Shown: piece by piece, positions 1-10,669 of the stretch
How positions within the stretch are numbered: position 1 is the stretch's first letter
How the letters are laid out: every line of letters begins with the position of its first letter
Source: Pomphorhynchus laevis
Taxonomy: Eukaryota > Acanthocephala > Palaeacanthocephala > Echinorhynchida > Pomphorhynchidae
Reading direction: 5' to 3'
DNA: 64,000 nt
Assembly: GCA_012934845.2 (NCBI GenBank)
Contig: WNNJ02002157.1
Location: forward strand, 1 to 64,000
Notes under the pieces: generated by a model
Database searches by the model: none
The model's input: only the letters and a program-made list of their open reading frames with translations
Told to the model about the DNA's origin: nothing
Translations under genes and position numbers: made by a program

Positions 1-867
1 ATATTATTATGAATAATATTATTCCTGTCGATGCCAAAGCTCACGTGTAGCAAATGGACAATTGAAATTGTTCTATAGAATAGTACAATTGAACTTGTCC
101 TATTTCATATGACAATTGTTCTATCTTATTTGTCATGCATGGAACACTTAAATTGGTGATAATTATTATATTATATTCGATGCTGAATCTTATTGGAAAA
201 AAATAAAATCAAAATCGAAAATGTAATAATTTTCTCCTGTGGAATCGAAAATATATCAAATTTGTTCCGTTAAAATCATAAATGTTGTCTTTTTAATTGG
301 ATCGCAGCGTACCGCAATTACGCCGTGTTTGGGTACTTAATTGCGTTAATGAAAAACACCGTAACCAGATATTTTCCTTTTTACTAACTTCTTTTAATTC
401 AGTTTGTAGCAATTGATAGACTACTTATTTGGATAAATTATAAATTTGGAATTCGTTCTACTATTGACTCGTATTTATTCTTAAATACCGGCACGTAATT
501 AATAAAAGGTATTGTGTATTTACTGAATTTGCTTGTATTCATAGCAAATTCATAGTATATTATGAATATATTATATTATATATATTATATATTATCTTGT
601 ATTCATAGTATATTATTAACACGAGAAATGGCTTCAAACATTGTGACCCTTTTTAAAAACTGAAATGTAAAAGGCTCATTTTATTTATTTTCTTTTAAAT
701 GTTTCTCTTAGAATGTAATGATATAAAATTAAGAAACTTATTAAGATTAATATAATAAATATTAATATATAAATTATATATTATATTAATATTAATAAAT
801 ATTAATATAATGTTAAATATAATTAATTAGAAATATATCCATCCTGATCTGTATGTAAATTTTTATA
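1..867. other. AT-rich stretch without genes
   Basis: No reading frame of coding character and no family similarity seen. Holds short palindromic AT runs, such as around positions 60-125 and 540-600. The Penelope-like element begins at its right edge. Confidence 0.6.
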
Positions 868-1000
868 TTTTCAGGAACTATCAGGTATAGTTAAACGACA
901 ACAAAAAATATTTTAATATTTAGCTAGTAACTACTAGCATCTTCAGAAATTAACATAAAAATGAAAAAGTCACATAAATAAAGTGAAAAAAGTTTATCGT
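868..1000 (+). repeat. Left inverted terminal repeat (pseudo-LTR) of PLE-1
   Basis: Starts near TTTCAGGAACTATCAGG and matches the reverse complement of 6032-6176 with small insertions. Read on the minus strand it contains CTGAAGATG followed by a hairpin (GCTAGTA/TACTAGC type) and TAAATATT. The same arrangement recurs in other repeats in this window. Confidence 0.75.
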
Positions 1001-1319
1001 CAAAAAAAATAAGTTCACAAATAGATAATTTGTCTTTATCAAAAAATGCAAAACATGCATTTTTATATCTCCTCCGGAAAATGCATAAAGAAAAGCATGC
1101 GACTAGACCGATTGTGGCTTCCTAAATGACAGACGCGTATAAATTGTCTAAATATATCGCCCAAAAGTTAAAATCAAAACTTGTAGGAGAACATTTTTCA
1201 TGCATAAAAGATGGTATTGAATTATCCCAAAGGATTCGCAATATGGATGTGGTAGATAAAAAATGCCTGTTTTGATGTAATATCAATGCTTACTAATATA
1301 CCTACATTGAAGGCCATGG

Positions 1320-1855
1320 GGTAAGCATGTCATTTACTATTTGAAAGAAATCCTGACGACGGCACAAACTTAGCATACCATCAAAACAGGAAAATACACA
1401 ATTTACGTCCAATTGTTTTATGCAGATGTCCAGAACTAGCTATAAACAATTGACAGAAAGATTTGGGCATGGAAACAATGAAATACAGTTTCAGCACGAT
1501 GTCAAATCTGTTGGCAATTGAATTTTTATCATTTGGATATAAACGGGAGGTGCTCAGAGAGTCGATTAGCGTATACACATATTTCAACATGTTATATTGA
1601 CAAATAGCATATTTTAAAATCTCGAATGCTAATATCGGATTAAAGCTCGATATTAACACGAATGTGGAATAGTCGAGTCCGTAAAGTTGAAACAAGCGAG
1701 GCTCGCGATACAAAAGTCCTATGTTCAAAATATAAAAAATTGCCTATGAAAAATCAAATTTGTGAAAATCATGTAATTAAAAAAATTAAATTAAAGCATG
1801 CAATTTGCTATCTGAAGGAAATCCTGACGACGACATAAACTTAGCATACCATTAA
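1320..1855. repeat. Imperfect direct repeats flanking a 415-bp insert in PLE-1
   Basis: A segment of about 60 bp at 1320-1382 (containing TCCTGACGACGGCACAAACT) recurs at 1794-1855 with a few changes, and a shorter piece recurs near 2035-2070. The unrelated DNA between the first two copies is 1383-1793. The layout suggests a duplication made when the intervening DNA arrived, or a rearranged tandem repeat. Confidence 0.6.
1381..1728 (-). other. Unrecognised 115-codon open frame inside PLE-1
   Basis: An open frame on the minus strand occupies nearly all of the inserted segment. It has no ATG at its beginning (the first codon is TTG), but it looks more protein-like than the surrounding AT-rich frames, with balanced leucine, tyrosine, serine and phenylalanine. 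I do not recognise a family. It could be a captured host exon, a fragment of another element or chance. Part 2 suggests a check. Confidence 0.3.
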
Positions 1856-2460
1856 TGGTTTAAAATAGAAAAAATGTGTACTATTAGCATGACATTTGGA
1901 TTTGATGGAGAATTAAATGAACAAACGGATGGATTGGCAATGTGTAATCCTCTAACACTTATTTTGAACGAACTCTATATGAGATAATGGGAAGATAATC
2001 ATATGAAGAAATAAAATCGTCAGGATTTTCTTCAGAAATTATGACGACGACACAAACTTACGTTTTTCACGTTTTTTAAACGCCTTCACGTTTTTCATCT
2101 CGACAAAATCGGAGCAAATCAAATTGTTTCGCAAAAAATAATTGACACTTTAATAGAAAACCAATTTCCAGAGTGGGCGGTTAAAAAGGCTTTATATAAA
2201 ACACGAATTAATAAAATTCATCTTTTTGGTCCTTTAAAAGAACGGAAGTATATTGGGATTCCATATATCAATGATATATGGAATAATCGTTTAAAAAATA
2301 CGTTAATGAAAACCATATTTCCACATCCCATGATATTGTTTTGTACAATAAAAGATATATCAATGATATATGGAATAATCGTTTAAAAAATACGTTAATG
2401 AAAACCATATTTCCACATCCCATGATATTGTTTTGTACAATAAAAGAATGCCTAAATTAT

Positions 2461-2788
2461 ATAATTTATTAAAATTTTTAATCCATCAACAACAATCCAT
2501 CCGTTGTTTATAAAATATCTTGTTAAGACCGATAAAATATACATAAGTCAAAGTGGGCAAGGTATAAATAAAAGAGTAAGCTAGCATAAATACACACATA
2601 AACGTGGAACAAGCAGTGCCTTAGTTGATCATAGCATTAATAATGATCAAATAATTGATTTCGATGGAACTACCATATTATCAAAAGAATCCAGTATGTT
2701 TAAACGTAAGATCTTATAAGCGTTTTATATTAACAAACTAAATGATAACTTAATGGTTGGTAATAAAGCAACCATTTCCATTGGACAT
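2461..2788 (+). pseudogene. PLE-1 GIY-YIG endonuclease remains
   Basis: The plus strand reads 'KTDKIYISQSGQGINKRVS', then 'SALVDHSINNDQIIDFDG', 'ILSKESSMFKRK' and 'FYINKLND'. This follows the C-terminal GIY-YIG endonuclease of Penelope elements: Y-x-G-Q-(T/S)-G-R with a following arginine, H-x-x-x-x-H-x-I-D-F, then E with RK and AxYI. In-frame stops are present. The homology ends near 2788, where the minus-strand LINE begins, so the natural C-terminus is lost. In intact elements this domain nicks the target DNA. Confidence 0.7.
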
Positions 2789-3770
2789 GGGTAACTGGTA
2801 TCTTAATCTTAAAAAGAAACGGCTGATGTCAGATACTACGTCTTTGCACATGCGTCCAGAGAACAGGGCTGTGGTATCATCAGCATATACCACTGGACGT
2901 TGTTCGGGTTTAAATATTTTGAAGAGTTCAATGGACGCAGCAAGAAACAAGATAGGAGAAAGAGAGGAGCCATGGGCACACCCGTAATAGGGTAGAACTG
3001 ACATACATCAAGGTCATCTTCATAAAAGAATCGCTGGGTGTACAACAGTATCTCCACCATGTTAACAATTCTTGCAGGCAACCCGAGTGACCTGCGAGAA
3101 GAGATCACAAAGGGAATGGAGATGCGGTCAAATGCAGCAGAAAAGTCAAGGAAAACAGTCACAGCAAGTTGATGACTATTCTCCTGACAGAACTGATGCA
3201 CCTCACATACTGCAGAATGAACCGAGCGACCTTTGACAAACCGATGGAAACTTGGTGGAATTAAATTTCGCCTACTCAGATGATAGCGGATTCTACGCGC
3301 AAGCGCTTCGTAGATCGAGACGAAAGAGTTTTGAATCGATACCGGCCGCAGGTCTTTAGGACATGAGACCGGATTGTTCTTTTGTAAAAATATTCGTCTA
3401 CTAATATTGATGCCGGCCACATCACATGGGCCGGTTACGTTTTGGAAAAAATATTCTGCGACTAGTGAAGTGTCAACTACTTAAGAAGGCGTGGCTAGCA
3501 GCATTGTGACGGCCACTTCTCTTCTTTGATTGACTGTCAAAAGCTGACAGACACGAGAAGAGCGTGGAGCGACGGATTTGGCGGTGCCCGGAAGAGGACC
3601 TCAGGAGTTAAGGATATCTGTGACAGATAAATCACTACTTCTGAAGTCTCCCCAAGGCGGGATTGGCTGAGGTGATTGAGCGGCTCCATAATTATGTAGG
3701 GATAGTGACTCTTCCAAAACTTTAATTCAGCCCAATGCTCTATTCTTCCAACAGACAAATTTCTCTCTTG
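2789..3770 (-). pseudogene. LINE A reverse transcriptase, 3'-truncated
   Basis: The 2836-3420 frame reads 'DLRPVSIQNSFVSIYEALA', then 'TVFLDFSAAFDRIS', which is motif A with its first catalytic aspartate. The overlapping frame 2750-3004 carries 'HGSSLSPILFLAA' (motif B region) and 'VVYADDTTALFSGR', the catalytic YADD. The two frames are shifted relative to each other. Coding homology stops near 2789, within about 40 codons after YADD, so the thumb and C-terminus are gone. Confidence 0.8.
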
Positions 3771-3989
3771 AATACGCTGAGTTTTTTAGTTTTTCCGGAG
3801 TGGGACTGTAAATGTGAAAGTATCGCGGATGCTTGCGAAGAGAGGTAGGAATTTAATTCGGATAGACTCTCGTTACCAATTCGTGGGAAGCGTTGTACGC
3901 CGCTTGAAAGAAGGCCACTCTGATAGGATCAAAGTGGAATATCCTTCTAAGCAGCATAGTTTCCTCTATCCGCCAACGAATCAGGTCAT

Positions 3990-4640
3990 AAGAGGTGGAC
4001 AGATGTTGTCGCGACTACTTTGCACAGTGGGATTTTAACAACCACCTCTCATGAAGCAGTAATAAGTCGATCAGTGAATTCGTTAATGTGCAATGAAAGG
4101 TGGGGGATGGTGGTTCGTGAATAAGGTTACCGTTCCTGGCTCAGCGGAGTATTGCATTAATACAACGACCAGTTCTCTCGTTGAAGTCACCAAGTACCAT
4201 GTCATAGCCGCTATCAATAATCCTATCCAGTAGGTCACGGTTCTTGTGAATCTCACCTGGACAGATGTAGACATTGGCTAGACTAAGGCGTTTACCATTC
4301 TTACAGGGTAAAACCACTAAACAAGAAAGGGCTGGACAAGAATAGTTGAGTAGAAGGGATGATCTAAAGGAGCATTTAACTAGGGTTAAAAGATAATGAG
4401 ATGAAGAGGAGTGAAGGGGGTTAAGTACGGAGAATAGTGGGAACAAATGCGCTTAGGGATGAATCGAGTAATGTCCTGAGGGAGGCGGATAGACCGCGTC
4501 TCCTGAAGGACTATAACATCTGCATCTCTACCAGATAGATCTAAGGGCAGAAGCTCCTTCCGAATTCCACTGAAGGATATTCAGTAAAAAGGCTCACGAG
4601 TATTCTGCATTGTCTTAGGTTAGCTGGGTGGGATTGCCTC
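3990..4640 (-). pseudogene. LINE A APE-type endonuclease, broken
   Basis: Minus-strand fragments read 'DADVIVLQETRSIRLP' (about 4480-4530) and 'LANVYICPGE...DMVLGDFNERTG' (4150-4290). These are the glutamate motif and the GDFN motif of apurinic-endonuclease-like LINE nucleases, which nick target DNA. The two motifs lie in different frames. The segment between 3770 and 3990 has no clear motif. Confidence 0.7.
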
Positions 4641-4866
4641 ATTCCTAGACAGAGCTAGGGGCGGAAAGGTTGCCCTTCCCTCCACCAACTCCGTCCTGGG
4701 CGAGCACTTGCCCACGGGCAGTGTCTTCACTTCCTCAGGAGGCCTTAACGTCTTTTTCTTTAAGGAATTTGCTAATTTCGACGGGAGGGGTATGGCGTGA
4801 GCCGATACCCCCTCTTTTTAGTTTCAGCCAGGACTTATTGTCTAGGAATCTCAGGAGTGGAATACA

Positions 4867-5746
4867 TTACCGAAAGTAGATTGGCGACCAAACTGTCCAT
4901 CTGCTTAGAGTGAATTGCTTGTTAGCATCGATGATTCTGAGAAGATCTTTGTCCGAAACCCTGGAGGCGGATGCAGAAAAACTTGAGTCGTCTCTTTTGA
5001 CTTTAACCGGAGAGGCAAATTTGTTACGATATTGTTTAAAGAAGGAACATTTACGGGACCATGCAGGATAGTCCCCGCCACAGTTGGAACACAATGGGGT
5101 GCAACGCATTTATCCCCGCTGACTAAGCTTTGACATAATTGAAGGCTGCAGACTCCACACGACTTGATATTGAAGCAGCTGGATCACCAATGCCCCGATC
5201 TATGGCATATATTGCAATGGGGGAAGGTAATATCCTCGGCGTTTAACAGAGAGAATCTTAAATTATACCCTAGGAACGAGTTAAACGATGTTTTCGCTAG
5301 AGTCTTCGCAATCTCTAATGGAACTGAACAAAACGTCACAGACAGGGAAATCCATTTTCCCCTTTACCTGTATGAAATTAGTTACTTTAAAAAAGTACAG
5401 TGAGTGCATCGATAACATTATTCTTCAGGTGTGGAGGTAAATTGTTTATTTTAACGAACGCTAATGTAAGTTTTCGTTGTAATGATCTTAAATGGTTCAA
5501 ATTTGAATTGAAGAATTCGTATTCCTTCGCTAAATCATTGGTCGCGAAGGATACCTTGATTTCAGTTTCATGAAATTTGACTGTATTAAAAAGAATCCGA
5601 TTATTATAGTTGTTAACAAAAGGTCTTAAAGACACGTTAAACATGTTATGCCTTTCTAATGGCTTAGAAAGCTTGATCACCAACAAGTTCTTAAGTTTGG
5701 GGATTGGGGGTAGAACCCTCGCACCCGGCATATTATCGAATAACAA
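4867..5746 (-). pseudogene. LINE A ORF1 (nucleic-acid-binding gag-like protein), broken
   Basis: The N-terminal part (5387-5746) is an open frame with a PPIPKLKNLLVIKL start typical of LINE ORF1 proteins. Downstream, a frame contains zinc-knuckle patterns C-x2-C-x3-GH (5200-5240) and 'CTPLCSNCGGDYPAWSRKC' (5050-5105), followed by a basic, serine-rich tail with 'SRVSDKDLLRIIDAN'. ORF1 proteins of this type coat the LINE RNA. The frame is interrupted between the two parts. A short plus-strand piece related to the SRVS...LLR.IDAN block also occurs at about 19480-19540. Confidence 0.7.
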
Positions 5747-6031
5747 TCACTTATATGAGTGTCGTAATTTTTAGAAGAAATCGTCAGATTACCTTTATAA
5801 TCAACAATTTTGCTTGATTTTGGAAATTGATTGAAACACCGACGTTGTTTTTAACATTTTTTTCTATTTCTTCATTTTTATTGTTTTGTCATGAATACAT
5901 ATGTATTGTACTTTTGTACAATTTTAGTGATTTTGTTTCATTGTTGTTTTGTTTTCTGCGATTCCTACAAAAAATGTTACATGAATACATGTTAACAACA
6001 ATTTTTGATTCCAGCATCAATGTGCAAACCG

Positions 6032-6176
6032 ACAAGAAACTTTATTTATGTGATTTTTTCATTTTTATGTTAATTTTCTGAAGTTTTATGTTAATTTTCT
6101 GTTAATTTTCTAGTAGTTACTAGCAAAATATTAAAATATTTTTTTGTCGTTTAACTATACCTGATAGTTCCTTGAA
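6032..6176 (-). repeat. Right inverted terminal repeat (pseudo-LTR) of PLE-1
   Basis: Reverse complement of the left end, including the 30-odd bp outermost block ending CCTGATAGTTCCTTG. It carries a short internal duplication of a GTTAATTTTCT motif that is absent from the left copy. The inner limit is near 6032. Confidence 0.75.
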
Positions 6177-7029
6177 ATAAATAATAATAATTATTATTTA
6201 TCGTTATTTTTGTTTATATAATATAAAATAAAATATATTATATAAATTAAAATAACAATAAAAATTAAATTTTAATTTTAAAATATCTAAATTAATTTAA
6301 ATTAATATTTAAATATTAAAATTAATATTTAATTTAATTATTTAAATTTTAACTTGATATAAATATAAATTGTATAAAATCGTATATAATTATGTATTAT
6401 TTATTATAATTTATTTTTATTTTTTATTTATAGTATAAAATACGTAGACTCAGTTAACTGATCTGATTAATAGATCTGCAATATATTTTGCGTGTTGTTC
6501 AAATATTGGCAAGTTTTTTTACATGCAACATGATTTGTGCAATGTACATTTAAAAAGCTCCTTAGCCTATCTAATAGGTAAAACGTACCTCACTTTTTAT
6601 CGAATTTGAAATCCATTGAGCTACTCACAACGCCTACTCTCGATTAATGTTAATAGTGTCCGTTGCAGGTTAATGTACCTAGATATGCTAGCCATGTATT
6701 TTATGGTGATGGGAATTAGCGGGTATCCACAACAATATGTGATAACAAATAGAAAACGGTGCCACAGGGAGCATTCGTTTCATCTGATGAATTGTGGACA
6801 TGGGTCAAGTAACATCCTCTCGATTATTCCACAGAGCATTACGAGCTTGAAATGGTCTTCCTTGCAATATGGTTACACTGACCGTGGCTATTTCGAAGGG
6901 TTGTTCTTAATTATTGTAGCATCCCATGTAATCGAGCATCGCCGTACTTTTAATCTTATTTTGTTGACTTTATCAATGATTTGCTGTGATCGAGTAAACA
7001 ATCCTGTGGGTTAAACTCTGCATCGTAAT
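6177..7029. other. AT-rich gap with one unassigned open frame
   Basis: 6177-6600 is low-complexity AT DNA. A 132-codon plus-strand open frame spans 6616-7014 in DNA of more ordinary composition. Its first residues follow an alternative start and I recognise no domain. The minus strand of the same stretch shows no convincing LINE motif. It may be a decayed repeat. Confidence 0.4.
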
Positions 7030-7079
7030 AATAAAAAATTAATAATAAAAAAATTCTTAGATGACCTAAGAGCTAGTGC

Positions 7080-8770
7080 TCATACGGTAGCATCACAAAA
7101 TACAAAAAACACAAAAAGACAGAGAAACTAAAACATGAACGGTCAAGATTCACAGAACCTTCTTCGTAAACATTAGTTTTGACTTGGTCAGCACTATTTC
7201 CATAGGGATGTTATTCCATTCCTTGGTAACTCTGTCCACCAGGCTGTTGAACCCTTTCAACCACCTGCAAACCCGATTAATAGTGAATTCATGTCCTCGC
7301 GTACAAGCTTCCGTCCCCAAAGGGAACATAAAATAAATTGGACTTGTAGGATCATTAACAGCCTGTCATGTGACAACAAGATCCTTCACTCTTCGTTTAA
7401 GAGACATGAGCTTCATATTTAAGAGCGATAAGCGGTCATGGTAAGGGATGTCCCGTAAACCTGAAACACATATGGTTGCTTTTCTTTGTACTCTCTCTAT
7501 CTGAAGATCTTCATTTATAGTTACTGAAACCTGAAACACATATGGTTGCTTTTATTTGCACTCTCTTAATCTGAAGATATTCCTTTCTCGTTATAAAAGA
7601 TGACACTTTGGATCAATACATTATTATGTTTCCAACATAAGCGTTGAACAGTAATGGAAAGTATTCTGCTGTGAGACGAAAAAACATCTCCTGATAGCAC
7701 CGAATATTCTCAAAGCCTTGGAACAAATCGCGTCAGTGTTCATTTTCGTTTTCAAACTGTTTAAAAGAATTATTCTCAAATCATTGATGTGGTCAACAAG
7801 AGGTGAAACGACATAACTGATGAAATAAAGAGGATCTAAAAATTTATGGCTAACGTGTATTGAGGTACATTTAGTTATACTCAACTAATTTTAATGTTTC
7901 GTTCCCGGCTAGAAATAGTATCCAAATCCGCTTGAAGAAGGGATCTGTCCGGTTGAGATTTGATTTCATGTCATAATTTAATTTCACCGGCATACAAAAG
8001 AGAATGTGACTTAAGAATACCCGGAAGATCATTTATAAAGATGTTGAAAAGCAACGGGCTAAAAACGGAACCTTGCGGGACCCCCTCGGAAATCCCCGCA
8101 ATAAATCGGAAAATGAATATCATACACGGACTGCAGATTTTCTATTCCAATGATAAGATTAGATCAAAGACACGATGTGAATTCATAAGTGGTAAGTTTT
8201 TCCAGCAGTATGATATGGTTTACCGTGTCAAACGGTTTAGTAAGATCGATAACAGGATGTCACTATCAAAACCGTTGTCTAACAACTGAAGACAAGTGTG
8301 ACGGGCAACAAGAAGATTTGTGGATGTTGATCTCCGGGAACGAAAACCATGTTAGGACGGATGTAACAGTGACTTCTTGCTTATGTACACATTTATTTGT
8401 CGTAAAATTAATCGTTCGAGAACTTTACAACAAATGCACGTCAGGTTTATAGGCCTGTAATTACATACCTGTGAACGATCGCCTGTTTTAAAAATTGGGA
8501 AGACAATGGATTTTTTTTCCAATCGTCTGGAAGAACTTTATAAACGATTAAATATTGAAAAATTCGTAATCATAATCAGTCATAAGTTTATTCTCAAATC
8601 GAAGCTTATTCTCACGTTTTAATTTAGAAACTTTGCTGCGAAAAGCACAGAAATTGGAGTAATTAACAGAGCCCCTTTTATATTCGAAAAATAACTTACT
8701 ACGACGTTTGAGCATTTTTTCAATTTAGAATCAAACTACGGTTTCGTTGAAATGCCATTTTGACATCGTT
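7080..8770 (-). pseudogene. LINE B reverse transcriptase and C-terminal domain, broken
   Basis: The minus strand shows 'PQGSVFSPLLFNIFINDLP' (motif B, about 8020-8080). The catalytic box follows as 'LLYAGE' in place of YADD (near 7985-8005). Next comes 'DHINDLRIILLNSLK...ICSKALRIFGAIRRC' (7690-7800, thumb region), then the CR1 C-terminal blocks to about 7090. The second catalytic aspartate position is changed and there are in-frame stops, so it is inactive. Confidence 0.75.
7459..7598. repeat. Imperfect 70-bp tandem duplication in LINE B C-terminal region
   Basis: ACCTGAAACACATATGGTTG occurs at 7459 and again at 7529. The following 45 bases are similar, with several substitutions. It duplicates the 'VQRKATICVSG' part of the C-terminal domain. 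Confidence 0.75.
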
Positions 8771-8779
8771 TATATTAAG

Positions 8780-9800
8780 AGAACCGATGTGTGTCCCTAA
8801 AAAATGACCAAGCCGATTCTATGACTTCAGAGAACGCGTCTTGCAAGCAAGCAATGATAAAAATCTTTTCACAGCTAGAACATCGGTTTTGCATGCATTC
8901 ACACGAGATGTAAATGAACAAGGGAGTTTTCCATTGATAGGAAGGTGAATAGATAGCACACGATGATCACTCAGTCCCAAGGCATCATTATAATCGATAT
9001 AAACTGTACATTCAGGACTAGATAGGCATAAATCCAACAGGCTTTAAGAGCTCCCGTAAAATCTGGTAAAATCCCTGACGTTTTGGATAAGATGACATTC
9101 ATTGATCGTGTCGAGATCAGGACTAGATAGGCATAAATCCAACAGGCTTTAAGAGCTCCCGTAAAATCTGGTAAAATCCCTGACGTTTTGGATAAGATGA
9201 CATTCATTGATCGTGTCGAGATCAGGACTAGATAGGCATAAATCCAACAGGCTTTAAGAGCTCCCGTAAAATCTGGTAAAATCCCTGACGTTTTGGATAA
9301 GATGACATTCATTGATCGTGTCGAGAATAAGTGAAGATTGAGGATCACACCCTTTAAGCGGGAATAATTATCCCAGTCGACACGGAGAGCGTAAAAATCG
9401 CCAAGAATGCAAACATCGCGTTTAAGCGAACATCGGGTGATATCCTGTCCAATATTTTGACAATAAGCCATAGGACTACGATAAACAAGACCAAGAATCA
9501 GGGAAGGTGATCCCTGTTCAACGAAAATCCGACACCATAAGTATTCCGTGCGATCAATTGAGCGACAAACTTAATACCTCAACACTAATGCTATTATGGA
9601 CATACAATATTATGCCACATCCTCGTGAGCCAACCCGTTCGCATCTTATTAAGTTATAGTTAGGGATGGTGACTTTAGAAACAAAGATATTGTGCCCTAA
9701 CCATTTCTGTTAATGCAATCAGAAGAAAATTTCGTTTTGTTGACAAAAAGCTGATTTCGCCTAATTTCGGAATGAGACTTTGAACATTAGCGTACATTAT
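8780..9800 (-). pseudogene. LINE B endonuclease with an internal in-frame triplication
   Basis: The minus strand shows 'SRGCGIIFYVHN' and 'VLSLSLN' (about 9560-9640), 'DVCILGDFYALRVDW' (about 9360-9420, the GDFN-type motif) and 'DALGLSDHRVLSIHLPIN' (8940-8990, the SDH motif with the active-site histidine). Between the last two lies a 35-residue segment present three times (see the repeat at 9012-9326). The motifs follow APE-type endonuclease order. The triplication would be expected to destroy the fold. Confidence 0.7.
9012..9326. repeat. Three identical 105-bp tandem units inside LINE B
   Basis: Units start at 9012, 9117 and 9222, each beginning TCAGGACTAGATAGGCA. By eye they are identical. 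The period of 105 is 35 codons, so the minus-strand reading frame stays open through all three. Identity shows that the expansion is recent compared with the decay of the rest of the element. Confidence 0.9.
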
Positions 9801-9991
9801 ACGAAGTCGTTTATTATTAGAAGTCTTTCCGATAGAGGTAGACAACGAAACAATTGGTATAATAGTGGATGGGATGATGTAGTCGATTAGTCCACTGCTA
9901 GAACAGATGCGGCTAGCATGTCAGTGACGTCGGATCTATTCCTACCATAGGGGAGATACGGGTACCCAATACACTCAAACACGGCGCCGCA

Positions 9992-10604
9992 CTACCAAAA
10001 AATTCTGAATGGTAATATCACGTTCTCCATCTTGAATTGCCGGCTGAGCTCTTCTTTGGCAGCTTTTAACCACAGTCGATCAGTTACATCAAGACCGCGC
10101 AGAAATCGAATACCTGATCCGTGTAATCGATGCGCGTATCTGAACAAAGTATCAACAGATTGCTTGCAACTGAGCACTACTTTCAATAAACGAGGTTTGT
10201 TCTACCCTTATGACCTTACCTAAACGGAACATGGAGATGATGCGTAATGAGTAAATCACAGAATGATCACATCCATATAGAATAATGGAAATGATCGCAC
10301 GGACTTTCTCTAAGTCGTCAGTTAACCGATGTTGGCTATTTACAGCCGACGATTCACAAATATTTGCAATTAGGAAAGCACGTTCTCTAGGCGTAACTAG
10401 ATAGGTGCTGTTGTTTTCGGGTAATTTCAACACGTCAGAGGGTGCAGACCGATCACTATGCGATTTTTCGGCCGTCTCAGTAAATGACTTTGTTCTTGTT
10501 AGAGTGATGGACCTTACGTCTGGCAGTTTAATTGATTGGTTTTGATTATCTTGAGGCTCGAGTATTCCATCACCACCCTTTGTCGGTTTCGGATTAATAG
10601 CCAT
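9992..10604 (-). pseudogene. LINE B ORF1, frameshifted
   Basis: Begins with an ATG at 10602-10604 ('MAINPKPTKGGDG'). It continues with a charged, low-complexity region and 'FRLGKV' near 10220, then shifts frame. The remainder (10186-9992) reads 'MKVVLSCKQSVDTLFRYAHR' and 'LKAAKEELSRQ', the KVVL...A..L pattern of CR1-like ORF1 proteins. No zinc knuckle is visible. The likely role in a live element is RNA binding. Confidence 0.65.
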
Positions 10605-10669
10605 GGGTATTGTCTAGGTAACGCCTTGATTAACGCCGTATCCGCACCCTTATCGACTTCCGTTCTTGT

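Larger units (their letters stand above)
1030..2460 (+). pseudogene. PLE-1 reverse transcriptase remains
   Basis: Readable pieces match the Penelope-type reverse transcriptase. There is a start resembling 'LLRKMHKEKHATRPIVAS' (about 1060-1125), then 'AYKLSKYIAQKLKS' and the motif A neighbourhood 'NIPT' near 1300. A later piece reads 'FDGELNEQTDGLAM' near 1900-1945, the block before the catalytic motif in these enzymes. A final part near 2230-2330 contains 'IGIPYI', which matches the downstream thumb of the family. The order agrees with a real element. The frame is broken by stops, shifts and a 415-bp insertion, and a segment near 2240-2330 is repeated at 2357-2440. No active enzyme can be made from it. 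Confidence 0.7.
2789..5750 (-). mobile_element. LINE A, non-LTR retrotransposon relic with ORF1, endonuclease and reverse transcriptase
   Basis: Minus-strand order from 5750 down: an ORF1 with CCHC zinc knuckles, an APE-type endonuclease and a reverse transcriptase ending soon after the catalytic YADD box. The layout fits the Jockey/CR1/I group; I cannot pin down the clade. The 3' half of the reverse transcriptase and the 3' tail are missing, which is unusual because LINE copies normally lose their 5' end. Its left end abuts the truncated PLE-1 endonuclease. A second, shorter copy of the same family lies at 52310-53150 on the same strand and does include sequence beyond YADD. Confidence 0.8.
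868..6176 (+). mobile_element. Penelope-like retroelement PLE-1, broken, with a nested LINE
   Basis: The outer edges are inverted copies of one sequence of about 130 bp (868-1000 and 6032-6176), which resembles the inverted pseudo-LTRs known in Penelope-like elements. Between them, on the plus strand, come a Penelope-type reverse transcriptase (about 1030-2460) and a GIY-YIG endonuclease (about 2461-2788), in the usual family order. A minus-strand LINE (2789-5750) sits after the endonuclease, and 5751-6031 is AT-rich sequence leading to the inverted right end. The coding part is interrupted many times and is certainly dead. Family assignment rests on several aligned motifs; the exact outer ends are estimates, because I could not define a target duplication. 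Confidence 0.75.
7030..10610 (-). mobile_element. LINE B, CR1-like non-LTR retrotransposon, nearly full length but broken
   Basis: On the minus strand, ORF1 (10604-9992), an APE-type endonuclease (about 9800-8780), a reverse transcriptase and the C-terminal tail (about 8770-7080) follow in family order. The tail ends near 7030-7040. The C-terminal block 'VERVQRKAT', 'DIPYHDRLSLLNMKLMSLK', 'TRGHEFTINRV' and 'VTKEWNNIPME' is the typical end of CR1-type reverse transcriptases. The copy carries frameshifts, stops and two internal tandem duplications. It lies between LINE C (plus strand) on its right and unassigned DNA on its left. Confidence 0.8.

Noticed and set aside
2757-2987. Plus-strand 76-codon frame
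   Set aside because: Antisense shadow of the LINE A reverse transcriptase around its YADD box.
6600-6640. tRNA A-box-like sequence on the minus strand (TAGCTCAATGG)
   Set aside because: No proper B box at the right distance and no cloverleaf can be drawn.
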